Source: an uncultured Coriobacteriaceae bacterium (lineage in GTDB: Bacteria; Actinomycetota; Coriobacteriia; Coriobacteriales; Atopobiaceae). From it: a stretch of 64,000 nucleotides of DNA. Location of the stretch: positions 116,992 through 180,991 of the forward strand of contig CACZCK010000001.1 in the NCBI GenBank assembly GCA_902779675.1, in the 5' to 3' direction. The notes beneath the pieces are model-generated. The model was not told the DNA's origin. It made no database searches and saw nothing but the letters and a program-made list of their open reading frames with translations. Numbering within the stretch: the first letter of the stretch is position 1; each line of letters opens with the position of its first letter. A program made the position numbers and the translations under genes. Positions 33,359 through 40,684 of the stretch are shown here, in pieces.

Positions 33359-34216
33359 ATGTCACATCAAACACTCAATGGTTCGGCAGCTATGCCCATG
33401 CGTCTTCTTGCAGCGCTCATGCTTTGCGGCACGCTGGTGCTGACCGGCTGCGGTGGCGGCACCGACGCTGACACCGCGCCTGAGGCCACCCAGGAGGAGG
33501 CGCCCGCTCCGCTCACCGAAGACGAGGTCAAGCAGTGGCTCGATGGCGCAGAGGGCTTTGTGGGACGCACGGCAACCGTCACGGGCCAGGTCTTTAACGC
33601 CGAGCACGACGGCGACCTGCACTCGTACCAGATCTACACCGACCCCGACAACTACGAGGGCAACACCATCATCCAGATCTCGGGCGAGAACCCCGGCCTG
33701 AGCACTGACGACTTTGTTCGCGCCACGGGCACGATCGAAGAGAACTTCACGGGCGAGAACGCCTTTGGCGGCGAGGTCACGGCCACAGCCATGACGGCAG
33801 ACACCATCGAGAAAGTCACCTATCAGGAGGCCGTTGCCCCCACGCTCACGCAGGTCGATCTTGCACAGACCGTCGAGGCCAGCGGATACAGCGTCACCGT
33901 GGACAAGATCGAGTTCGCCGAGAAGGAGACGCGCGTCTACGTGACCCTCTCCAACAACGGTGCCGGGCGCTTCTCGCTGTACGACAACGACGCCGCAATC
34001 ATCCAGGACGGCCAGCAGTACAACGTGCAGGACAACTACATCGCCGGGTATCCCACCATCAACAACGAGCTCGCGCAGGGCGCGTCGCTGAGCGGCATCG
34101 TCTGCTTCCCCCACCTCGAGGCCAAGAGCATGCAGCTGCAGATGCATGGCTACTCCGACAACTACGAGGTCGATCCGCCTTCGCTCGACTTCAACTTCGA
34201 CATCACCGTCGAGTAG
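33359..34216 (+). CDS. Secreted lipoprotein with beta-rich C-terminal domain (DUF4352-like)
   Basis: A 285-residue lipoprotein. The signal peptide has a basic MRLLAALMLCGTLVLTGC core with lipobox LTGC. A spacer rich in T, A, E and P follows. Residues 50-150 look like an OB-fold/tRNA_anti-like strand pattern (VGRTATVTGQVFN, NTIIQISGENPG, VRATGTIEENF). Residues 165-285 resemble DUF4352 immunoglobulin-like domains (VEASGYSVTVDKIEF, TRVYVTLSNNG). It is acidic throughout and probably attached to the outer face of the membrane. The ligand is unknown. The start 33359 follows GAAGGG; ATG 33392 or 33398 is also plausible. Confidence 0.65.
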   Translation: MSHQTLNGSAAMPMRLLAALMLCGTLVLTGCGGGTDADTAPEATQEEAPAPLTEDEVKQWLDGAEGFVGRTATVTGQVFNAEHDGDLHSYQIYTDPDNYEGNTIIQISGENPGLSTDDFVRATGTIEENFTGENAFGGEVTATAMTADTIEKVTYQEAVAPTLTQVDLAQTVEASGYSVTVDKIEFAEKETRVYVTLSNNGAGRFSLYDNDAAIIQDGQQYNVQDNYIAGYPTINNELAQGASLSGIVCFPHLEAKSMQLQMHGYSDNYEVDPPSLDFNFDITVE

Positions 34217-34258
34217 GGTCCTGGCAGCGGCCGTTTCGGCCGCCTCCCATGCGCCGCA

Positions 34259-34300
34259 AGCGGGCGCAGGCTCTCATCCAGCGAGCCTGCGCCCGCTTTT
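34259..34300 (+). terminator. Strong factor-independent terminator
   Basis: A 14-bp perfect stem (AGCGGGCGCAGGCT with its complement), an 11-base loop and TTTT. It ends the lipoprotein transcript. A smaller GCGGCCG hairpin lies just before it. Confidence 0.92.
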
Positions 34301-34356
34301 GCGTCCGACCCACACGGCACAATGGGCTCATACAACAGCGCACACGAGGAGGAATC

Positions 34357-34425
34357 ATGCTACGCGACCTGCTGAACCGAGCCCTGAGGAGCACCATCTT
34401 CTGGCTGATGGGCATCATGCTGTAG
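34357..34425 (+). CDS. 22-residue putative small membrane peptide
   Basis: A short open frame, MLRDLLNRALRSTIFWLMGI followed by ML, ended by TAG. It starts 5 bases after a perfect Shine-Dalgarno (GAGGAGG at 34347-34353). The peptide is amphipathic at its N-terminus with three arginines, then hydrophobic with a tryptophan, like small membrane-associated proteins or a leader peptide. It lies between a strong terminator and a lipoprotein gene that starts 105 bases later. A hairpin-forming CCTTTCGG..CATGCGCCGC stretch follows its stop, so it could also be a leader peptide. No homology is claimed. Confidence 0.5.
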   Translation: MLRDLLNRALRSTIFWLMGIML

Positions 34426-34530
34426 GCCTTTCGGCCCATGCGCCGCAGGTACGCCGCCACAAGCGCTATAGTCAGACGTTGGGGCCTGCCAGGCCCGATC
34501 CGGTCCATCCCGCTCTGGGAGGTTTGTCTC

Positions 34531-35046
34531 ATGCGCACCAACAGGCTCCTTGGCTGCATGGCGGCTGCCGCGCTCGCGCTTTCCTGCCTGGGCGGCTGCT
34601 CCTCTGGCTCCAGCGAGGTTGTCGACGCACCCACGGCCAGCGTCACCGTGCACAGCACCAAGCTCGAGGGCGCGTGGTGCCTTGAGGCCAGCACGGTGAG
34701 CGGGTCGCAGAGTCTGGCCTTTCGCAGCGTTTGCGACGAGGCAAACACGCTGGTAGTTGAGGGCGATACCGCCACGCTTACCCTCAACGGGGAGTCGCGC
34801 TCGCTTGAGGTGCGCGACCTTGACCAGAGCGAGGAGCAGACCACGGCGACGTTTGCCACCGCCGACGAGCTGACCAAGATGCATGCGGTGGTAACCATGA
34901 CCGAGGGCGAAGACCGCGACAGCATCGTGCTGACCTCGGCATACGATACCAACGTGATACTGGTGGGCATCCGTCGCGACGACAGCCTACCTCCCGAGAA
35001 GGTGCGCATCGACGCCACCTGGGACCAGTTTGCCGCCAATCTGTAA
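34531..35046 (+). CDS. Small secreted lipoprotein
   Basis: A 171-residue lipoprotein. The signal peptide MRTNRLLGCMAAAALALSC leads to lipobox CLGGC. The mature part is a small beta-rich domain (VTVHSTKLEGAWCLE, NTLVVEGDTATLTLNG, SLEVRDLDQSEEQTTAT), the layout of lipocalin-like or DUF5640-type proteins. The function is unknown. A GGGAGG ribosome site precedes the ATG at 34531, and TATAGT at 34467-34472 may be its -10 box. Two hairpins follow its stop. Confidence 0.65.
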   Translation: MRTNRLLGCMAAAALALSCLGGCSSGSSEVVDAPTASVTVHSTKLEGAWCLEASTVSGSQSLAFRSVCDEANTLVVEGDTATLTLNGESRSLEVRDLDQSEEQTTATFATADELTKMHAVVTMTEGEDRDSIVLTSAYDTNVILVGIRRDDSLPPEKVRIDATWDQFAANL

Positions 35047-35064
35047 GGCGGTGCCGGATACTTA

Positions 35065-35092
35065 CGCGCATAGGTGGTCTCCCCTATGCGCG
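35065..35092. terminator. Hairpin after the small lipoprotein gene
   Basis: CGCGCATAGG, 8-base loop, CCTATGCGCG, perfect. It has no T-run and may work together with the next hairpin. Confidence 0.4.
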
Positions 35093-35125
35093 AAGGAGCA
35101 CTTCCTCTCCCGCCCCCATATGCAA

Positions 35126-35155
35126 AACCACCTACAACCTGAGTTGTAGGTGGTT
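35126..35155. terminator. Bidirectional terminator hairpin between convergent genes (ACCACCTACAAC family)
   Basis: AACCACCTACAAC, loop CTGA, GTTGTAGGTGGTT, a perfect 13-bp stem, followed by TTT on the plus strand and TTTTG on the minus strand. It separates the lipoprotein gene from the end of tatC. Partial copies of the same sequence occur near 39898 and 58090. Confidence 0.7.
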
Positions 35156-35180
35156 TCCAAAAGTAGCTATCTCTGTGCGG

Positions 35181-35969
35181 CTAGTCTTCGAAGGCGTGGT
35201 CCTCGTACTCGCTGCGGCTCCACGTGAGTGCCTCGCGGCCGTCGCGCGCCATGATCACCTGGCGGGCAATGGCCAGCGCGATCTCGTACAGCACAACCAG
35301 CGCCGCAAACATGAGCAGCATGGTCACGGGGCTGCCGTCGGGGGTGATCATGGCCACCATGGTAAGCAGGCCCACGTAGATGATGCGCCACTGCTCGCGG
35401 AAGGTCTTGTACGGCACCACGTGCAGCACGCTGAGGTAGAAGATCACCAGCGGCATCTGGAAGCCCACACCAAAGCCGATCTCGAGCAGCATCATGATGG
35501 TGAGGTAGTCCTCGGCGTCGGCGATGACGTTGGCAAAGTCGTAGCTCTGCGCCAGCAGCCACTCGAAGGCGGCCCGCTGGATGATGACGTAGCAGAAGAT
35601 CATGCCCGCAAAGAACAGGGCGATCATGGCAGCCACGGTGGGCACCAGCCACTTGCGCTCCTTCTCGCGCAGCGCAGGCAGGATAAAGCCCATGATCTCC
35701 CACACGATGATGGGCAGGCACACGATGGCGCCAAAAAACACGGCCACCTTGAAGCGGATGGTGAAGCCACCCAGCACGCTGATGACCGTAAGGTCCTGCC
35801 CCTCGGGGAGCGCCGTGCGGATGGGGTCGAGCATGATGTCGATAAGCGTGGGGGTGGCAAAGTAGATGACCACCGCCGTGACGAGAAGCGAGACCACGAT
35901 GATGGTGAACCTGCGGCGAAGCTCGCCGAGGTGGTCCATCAAGGGCATGCGTGCTGGTCCGATAGGCAT
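35181..35969 (-). CDS. tatC: Sec-independent translocase subunit TatC
   Basis: A 262-residue inner-membrane protein, the receptor for twin-arginine signal peptides. It begins MPLMDHLGELRRRFTI (the conserved HLxELRxR motif) and has six hydrophobic segments. FGVGFQMPLVIFYLSVL is the conserved region between TM4 and TM5, and AMITPDGSPVTMLLM the periplasmic loop. The length is normal. It follows the TatA-like gene by 21 bases. A Tat-type binding protein in this window (54404-55387) is a likely client. Confidence 0.95.
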   Translation of the reverse strand: MPIGPARMPLMDHLGELRRRFTIIVVSLLVTAVVIYFATPTLIDIMLDPIRTALPEGQDLTVISVLGGFTIRFKVAVFFGAIVCLPIIVWEIMGFILPALREKERKWLVPTVAAMIALFFAGMIFCYVIIQRAAFEWLLAQSYDFANVIADAEDYLTIMMLLEIGFGVGFQMPLVIFYLSVLHVVPYKTFREQWRIIYVGLLTMVAMITPDGSPVTMLLMFAALVVLYEIALAIARQVIMARDGREALTWSRSEYEDHAFED

Positions 35970-35990
35970 GTTGGTGTTGGGAGCCTGGCC

Positions 35991-36659
35991 TTAGGCCTCC
36001 TCGCTCCCGGCCTCCTTCCCGTCGGTCGTGGGCTCGGGCTCAGCTGCGGGCTCGGGCTCCGCCTCGGCCGCAGCCTCGGCCTCGGCCTGCGCAGCGGCCT
36101 CCTCGGCAGCCTTGCGCTTGGCAGCGGCAAACGACGACTGCCCGCCCATGGCGTAGAGCGCGGCGGCGCTGGTGTCGGGAGCCTCGGGCTCCTCGACGGG
36201 CTCCTCGGCCTGCTCCGGCTCGCCGGCAGGCGCGTCAGCTTCGGGGGCGTCCTCGTCGGCAGCCTGCGCCTCGGCCAGCTTGGCGGCCTCGGCCTCCTCG
36301 CGGGCCTTCTTCTCGGCTGCAAGGCGCGCCTTGCGCTCGGCAAAGGTCTCCTTGCGGGCGGGTGCGGCCTCGCCTTCGGGAGTGTCGATGTCAGCGTCGG
36401 CAGCCAGGGCCGCTGCACGCTCCTCGGCGGTCGCGCGATGCTTCTTGCGTGTGCCGTTGTCGAGCGGGTCGCCCATGGCCTCCTGCAGCGGGTCCATCAC
36501 CTCGGTCTGCACGACCTCGGTAAAGCCCTCCTGCGCCTGCCTGAACTGCCGCAGCGCACGCCCGATGGTGCGGCCCATGCCCGGCAGCTTGTCGGGGCCA
36601 AAGATCATGAAGCCAAAGGCCACGATGATCAAAAGCTCGGTTTCACCAATTCCAAACAC
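35991..36659 (-). CDS. tatA: Twin-arginine translocase TatA/TatB-like subunit with long acidic tail
   Basis: A 222-residue protein. MFGIGETELLIIVAFGFMIF is the single membrane helix, then FGPDKLP hinge and an amphipathic helix (MGRTIGRALRQFRQAQEGF). The remaining 150 residues are an unusually long, alanine- and glutamate-rich tail, probably coiled-coil or disordered. The start is GTG 36659 with AGGAGGA. Since only one such gene neighbours tatC, it may serve both TatA and TatB functions, or pair with a TatA elsewhere in the genome. Confidence 0.87.
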   Translation of the reverse strand: MFGIGETELLIIVAFGFMIFGPDKLPGMGRTIGRALRQFRQAQEGFTEVVQTEVMDPLQEAMGDPLDNGTRKKHRATAEERAAALAADADIDTPEGEAAPARKETFAERKARLAAEKKAREEAEAAKLAEAQAADEDAPEADAPAGEPEQAEEPVEEPEAPDTSAAALYAMGGQSSFAAAKRKAAEEAAAQAEAEAAAEAEPEPAAEPEPTTDGKEAGSEEA

Positions 36660-36688
36660 TGCGTTCCTCCTGCGTAGGTGTCTGACGC

Positions 36689-37000
36689 CTAGTCGTCGAT
36701 CCCCAGCTCGGCCGAGACGGCCAGCATGTCGAGCACGCGACGCACGTTGCGCTGCGGGTTGGCCACGCGCAGGGCCACGCCGGCCTCCTGCGCGCGGTGC
36801 GCGGCGCCAACCAGCACGCCAATGCCGGTGGAGTCGATGTAGGGCACCTCGGCGAGGTCGACCGTCACCTGGGTTGCCTCGCCCTCCAGTGCCGTGTTGA
36901 TGGCGTCACGCAGCTCGGAGGCGCACGAGACGTCCACCTCGCCCTCGGCGACCACCACGGCGGTCTGGTCCTCAATGGTTGTGGCAATGCTCAGAGCCAT
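36689..37000 (-). CDS. STAS-domain anti-sigma factor antagonist-like protein
   Basis: A 103-residue single STAS domain: VVAEGEVDVSCASELRDAIN, VTVDLAEVPYIDSTGIGVLVGA with the phosphorylatable serine in DSTGIGVL. Such proteins bind and are phosphorylated by RsbW/SpoIIAB-like kinases in partner-switching control of alternative sigma factors. No kinase or sigma gene is in the window. It lies 29 bases upstream of tatA and 39 downstream of the TPR gene in the same direction. Confidence 0.87.
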   Translation of the reverse strand: MALSIATTIEDQTAVVVAEGEVDVSCASELRDAINTALEGEATQVTVDLAEVPYIDSTGIGVLVGAAHRAQEAGVALRVANPQRNVRRVLDMLAVSAELGIDD

Positions 37001-37039
37001 GAGCGCTCCTCTCGTTGCGTGTTGCTGCTGGTACGCGGC

Positions 37040-37969
37040 CTAGTTGCCCGAACCGAGAGCGTCAGACAGCGCCTCGGCGCCACTGGTGCCCGTGCCCGCC
37101 GCGCTCTCGGCGGTCTCGTCGGTCAGGCCCTCGCCGGTCTGCGCGGCCATGGCCGCCAGGCGACGGTTGGCGTAGCTCTTGGCGCCGTACTCGTCGTTGG
37201 GGTCGGCGTCGATGGCCTTCTGGTAGGCCTCCTTGGCGGCCTCCTGGTCGCCCTGGTACTCGCGGATCAGGCCGATGTTGGCCCATGCCGGACCGTAATC
37301 GGGCGCCTCCTCGGTGAGCTTCTGCAGCGCGGCGAGCGCGGCGTCGGCATCGCCGGAGTACAGCAGGCACATGGCGCGGTTGGCCTTGACCACCGCGGAG
37401 TCGTTGAGCTTGAGGTACTGGTCGAAGTAGTCGATGGCCTGCTGGTAGAGCTCATTGACGTGCGCCGATGCAGCGTCGTCGGCAGCGTAGCCACTGGCCT
37501 CGGAGGCCCAGGACATGTAGTTGTTACCCAGGCTGAGCAGCGTTGCCAGGTCCTTGGGGTTCTCGGTGAGCTTGGCCTTGAGCGGGTCGACCACTGCGGC
37601 GTAGTTGGAGTCCACCAGGTCGATGCCCGTAAGGGTCTCGGTCTCCTCGCCGTCCTCGGACTGAGCCTGCTCCTCCTGCTGCTGGGCCTCCTGCTCCTGC
37701 TGTTCGGTCTGGCCACTGTTGTTGCCAAAGATGTAGGTGAGCGACGGGAGCATCATGGACAGGGCCATAATCACGGCAAACACGCCAATGGCGATGCCGG
37801 TGATCTTCTTCTTGCGCTCCTTGGCCTGCTGCCTCTTGCTGAGCTGCTCCTCTTCCTCGACCTTGCGCCCCTTGGACGACTTGATGCCGTTCTCGGTGGG
37901 CTTGATCTTGGCGCGCGCCAGACGCTTCTTAGCCGTTCTGCCGGTGCTGCCCGGACCCTTTTCAGCCAT
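37040..37969 (-). CDS. Membrane-anchored TPR protein
   Basis: A 309-residue protein. A basic cytoplasmic head (KKRLARAKIKPT, SKRQQAKERKKK) is followed by one membrane helix (ITGIAIGVFAVIMALSMMLP), a Q/E-rich linker, then tetratricopeptide repeats (about 120-270) such as DLATLLSLGNNYMSWA, NELYQQAIDYFDQYLKL, VKANRAMCLLYSGDADAALAAL and PAWANIGLIREYQGDQEAAKEAYQKAI, named here in part. It would place a protein-binding scaffold outside the membrane. The start ATG 37969 has GAGGAAG. It sits upstream of the STAS and tat genes. Confidence 0.75.
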   Translation of the reverse strand: MAEKGPGSTGRTAKKRLARAKIKPTENGIKSSKGRKVEEEEQLSKRQQAKERKKKITGIAIGVFAVIMALSMMLPSLTYIFGNNSGQTEQQEQEAQQQEEQAQSEDGEETETLTGIDLVDSNYAAVVDPLKAKLTENPKDLATLLSLGNNYMSWASEASGYAADDAASAHVNELYQQAIDYFDQYLKLNDSAVVKANRAMCLLYSGDADAALAALQKLTEEAPDYGPAWANIGLIREYQGDQEAAKEAYQKAIDADPNDEYGAKSYANRRLAAMAAQTGEGLTDETAESAAGTGTSGAEALSDALGSGN

Positions 37970-38125
37970 GAATTCACTTCCTCTTTCGCAATGCCTGCGC
38001 CAGTGCCGCTTGGGCGCCACACGTTTGCGTTTCGCTTGTGCAACCATTCATTCTACCGAATGTGCGCGCCTATACCGTGACACACCGCCAAACCATACAG
38101 CTGATAGAAACACGTCGCAGCATGG

Positions 38126-38158
38126 CGTACCAAAAAGGGGTTACCCCTTTTTGGTACG
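38126..38158. terminator. Symmetrical A-tract/GGGG/CCCC/T-tract terminator
   Basis: CGTACCAAAAAGGGG, loop TTA, CCCCTTTTTGGTACG: a perfect 15-bp stem with T- and A-tracts, readable on both strands. It lies 24 bases after the aminotransferase stop on the minus strand. The core is shared with sites at 2302, 44694, 44718 and 48133. Confidence 0.75.
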
Positions 38159-38181
38159 GCTACCGCCAGGAACGCATGTGG

Positions 38182-39468
38182 CTATGCCTGGCGCGCCTCG
38201 CGGGCCAGCTTGGCCGAGACCAGGCGCGTAGCCACCACAAAGACGTCGAGCGCCTCGCCCAGCTGCTCCAAGCTCGGGTAGGTCGGCGCAATGCGGATGT
38301 TGGTGTCGTGCGGGTCCTGCCCGTAGGGCCAGGTGGCGCCAGCACCGGTGAGCGTGACGCCCAGTTCCTTCATGAGGGCCACGATGCGCTTGGCCGAGCC
38401 TTCGGGGCCGTCGAACGAGACAAAGTACCCGCCGCGCGGCTTGGTCCAGGTGGCCACGCCAGCGTCTGCCAGCCCCTCCTCCAGCTTGCGCTGCACCAGC
38501 TCAAAGCGCGGGCGCACCACGGCGGCGTGCTTGCGCATGTGGGCCTTGATGGCGTCCACGCTGGGAAGGAAGCGCACGTGCATGAGCTGCGTGAGCTTTT
38601 CGGGCGACACGCGCATCACGGCAAAGGCGGCACGCAGCTCGGCGATGTCGGCGGGACTGGCTGCCACAAAGGCCATGCCCGAGCTGGGGAAGGTGACCTT
38701 GGCGGTGGAGGCGAACTCGTAGACCAGGTCGGTGGTGCCAGCCTCGGCGAGCGCGTCAAAGATGTTGAGCAGCTCGTCGCCCTCGTCGTAGAGGTCATGC
38801 ACGATGTAGGCGTTGTCCCAGAAGATGCGGAAGTCGGGAGCTGCGGGCTTGAGGGCCGCAAAGCGGCGGACCGTCTGGGCGGAGTAGCTGATGCCGGTGG
38901 GGTTGGCGTACTTGGGCACGCACCAGATGCCCTTGACGGTGGGGTCGGTCTGCACCAGGCGCTCAACCTCGTCCATGTCGGGGCCGGTGGGAGTCATGGC
39001 GATGGGCACGTTCTTGATGCCGTAGCGCGCGCTGACGGCAAAGTGGCGGTCGTAGCCGGGGCTGGGGCACAGGAACTTGACCTCGCCCTGCTGGCACCAC
39101 GGGGCGTTGCCGCCGATGCCGTGGGTGTAGGCGTTGCACACCGCGTCGTGCATGAGGTTGAGGCTGGAGCTGCCGTTGACCACCACGTTGGCGGCGTCGA
39201 CGCCCAGCAGGTCGGCTGCAAGCTGGCGTGCCGAGGGCAGGCCGTCGGGAATGCCGTAGTTGTCTGCCGGAGCACCCTGGTCGGAGAGCTCGGTTGCCGA
39301 GGTCAGCAGGTCGAGCATGGGGCGCGAGAGGTCAGTCTGCTCGGGCGAGGGCTTGCCTCGTGCCATGTCGAGCGAAAGGCCACGAGCCTTGATCTGGGCC
39401 GCCTGCTCCTCGAGCTGGCGGATGGCCTCGTCGAGCTGGGCTGTGGGCATGGACTCGTACACGTTCAT
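38182..39468 (-). CDS. Aminotransferase (aspartate aminotransferase type Ic family)
   Basis: A 428-residue PLP enzyme. Features are LDMARGKPSPEQTDL, NYGIPDGLPSARQL, VVVNGSSSLNLMHDAV, WCVPKYANPTGISYS, FWDNAYIVHDLY, the PLP-lysine segment EFASTAKVTFPSSG, and PRGGYFVSF. This set marks the Ic subgroup of aspartate aminotransferases (Alanine-glyoxylate/AAT-like, PF12897 type). It interconverts aspartate and oxaloacetate with 2-oxoglutarate. The usual STSKI of the lysine motif reads STAKV. It is monocistronic, divergent from a small hypothetical gene. Confidence 0.88.
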   Translation of the reverse strand: MNVYESMPTAQLDEAIRQLEEQAAQIKARGLSLDMARGKPSPEQTDLSRPMLDLLTSATELSDQGAPADNYGIPDGLPSARQLAADLLGVDAANVVVNGSSSLNLMHDAVCNAYTHGIGGNAPWCQQGEVKFLCPSPGYDRHFAVSARYGIKNVPIAMTPTGPDMDEVERLVQTDPTVKGIWCVPKYANPTGISYSAQTVRRFAALKPAAPDFRIFWDNAYIVHDLYDEGDELLNIFDALAEAGTTDLVYEFASTAKVTFPSSGMAFVAASPADIAELRAAFAVMRVSPEKLTQLMHVRFLPSVDAIKAHMRKHAAVVRPRFELVQRKLEEGLADAGVATWTKPRGGYFVSFDGPEGSAKRIVALMKELGVTLTGAGATWPYGQDPHDTNIRIAPTYPSLEQLGEALDVFVVATRLVSAKLAREARQA

Positions 39469-39560
39469 GGGTCTTCCCTTGTTCGCGGGTGTCGCGGGGT
39501 GGTACCGCCGCGCCGACTTCTCAAAAGAGTATACGCAACCAGTGTGTGGAACCTGCTACC

Positions 39561-39866
39561 ATGACTCACATGAAAAGATACGCTTACAACCACCACGAGC
39601 CCGCACCGGCCGGCAGCTCCCCCGCCCCAGACTTCGGCGAGCTACAAGAGCTGGTCGATGCCCTGTACCGCGAGGTGGGGCCGTCGGGGTCCGTCTCGCG
39701 TATGGACGTGATCATGCGCGCCGAGATCGACGACCTGAGCGATGACCTGCGAGAGATCATTGATCTGCTGCCTTCGGGGAGCTACAAGCGTCTGCGCCTG
39801 TGCGACCAGCTCAACTCCATCATCACTGCCCACGGCTGGGGTTACGTCTACGGAACGGTGGAGTAG
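39561..39866 (+). CDS. Small conserved-looking hypothetical protein
   Basis: A 101-residue soluble protein with no recognised domain. The N-terminus is short and polar. The rest is predicted helical with a central DVIMRAEIDDLSDDLREIIDLLP and a C-terminal GSYKRLRLCDQLNSIITAHG, ending WGYVYGTVE. Codon usage matches the surroundings and the frame is strongly G/C-biased at third positions, so it is probably real. ATG 39561 was chosen; ATG 39570 is equally possible. It is convergent with the next gene. Confidence 0.6.
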   Translation: MTHMKRYAYNHHEPAPAGSSPAPDFGELQELVDALYREVGPSGSVSRMDVIMRAEIDDLSDDLREIIDLLPSGSYKRLRLCDQLNSIITAHGWGYVYGTVE

Positions 39867-39942
39867 CCGCGAGAGCCTGCGGCTGATTGCGAAACGCATA
39901 CAACCCGAGTCTTAGGTGGTTCCGGCTCCAAAACCCGAGCCT

Positions 39943-40530
39943 CTACCCCTCTGCCAGGGCCTCGCGGCGGCGGCGCTCGCGGCGGCGCTCCTCGGCACGG
40001 CGCTCCGCCTCCCACCTGCGCTCCTGCTCCTGCGCCTCGGCAATGATCGCATCCATGCGGCGCTCGCACACCTTGCGGAAGCGGCGGTAGTCGCGGATGC
40101 TTTCGGGCGTGGTGGCCAGCATCTGGTAGTCGTTGAGCAGGTCGGCGGCCTCGTAGACGTAGCCGTCCTCCACCAGCATGTCGATGATGACCCGCAGAAA
40201 GTCGATGCGCGTGGCCATGCCGTGGCTGTCCATGCGCCACAGCTCATAGCCGTACAGCAGGTCGTCGACGTTGCCCGTGCGCTCGTAGCGACGCAGGATG
40301 GGCTCGCAGGTGTTGCGCGCGTCGGCGTCCTCCGACCCTACGGCCCACATGCCCAGCGAGGTAAGCAAAAGCAGCGCGAGGTCAAAGTACACGAACAGCG
40401 GGATGGCAATGCCGATCCACGACACGTCGCGGTTGAACAGCCACAACGCCACGGCAATGGCCGCCGCGCCAAGGCAGACGACCACCATGACGAGGTAGTT
40501 TCTGAGCGATATGCGAAAGGTGTCGGGCAT
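39943..40530 (-). CDS. Two-helix membrane protein with charged C-terminal coil
   Basis: A 195-residue protein with membrane helices at about residues 11-30 and 37-60. A cytosolic helical domain (ILRRYERTGNVDDLLYGYELW, shown in part) resembles a TPR-like pair, and the C-terminus is a strongly charged single helix (EAQEQERRWEAERRAEERR). The function is unknown. GGAGG lies 12 bases before the ATG. It is convergent with the small gene at 39561 and precedes nothing on its own strand within 70 bases. Confidence 0.65.
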   Translation of the reverse strand: MPDTFRISLRNYLVMVVVCLGAAAIAVALWLFNRDVSWIGIAIPLFVYFDLALLLLTSLGMWAVGSEDADARNTCEPILRRYERTGNVDDLLYGYELWRMDSHGMATRIDFLRVIIDMLVEDGYVYEAADLLNDYQMLATTPESIRDYRRFRKVCERRMDAIIAEAQEQERRWEAERRAEERRRERRRREALAEG

Positions 40531-40684
40531 CGGCCGATTTTACCTCCAAAGGGACAGTCCGCACGAAAGCATAGCACGAACGGCTATGCTCCATGCAAAC
40601 GCTCGCCCATGCCCAAGTAAAGAGCAGGACTCTTTCGCGCAGCGGCATGCAACCCCACGCGGCGCGCGTCCCCGTATGTCAGCG

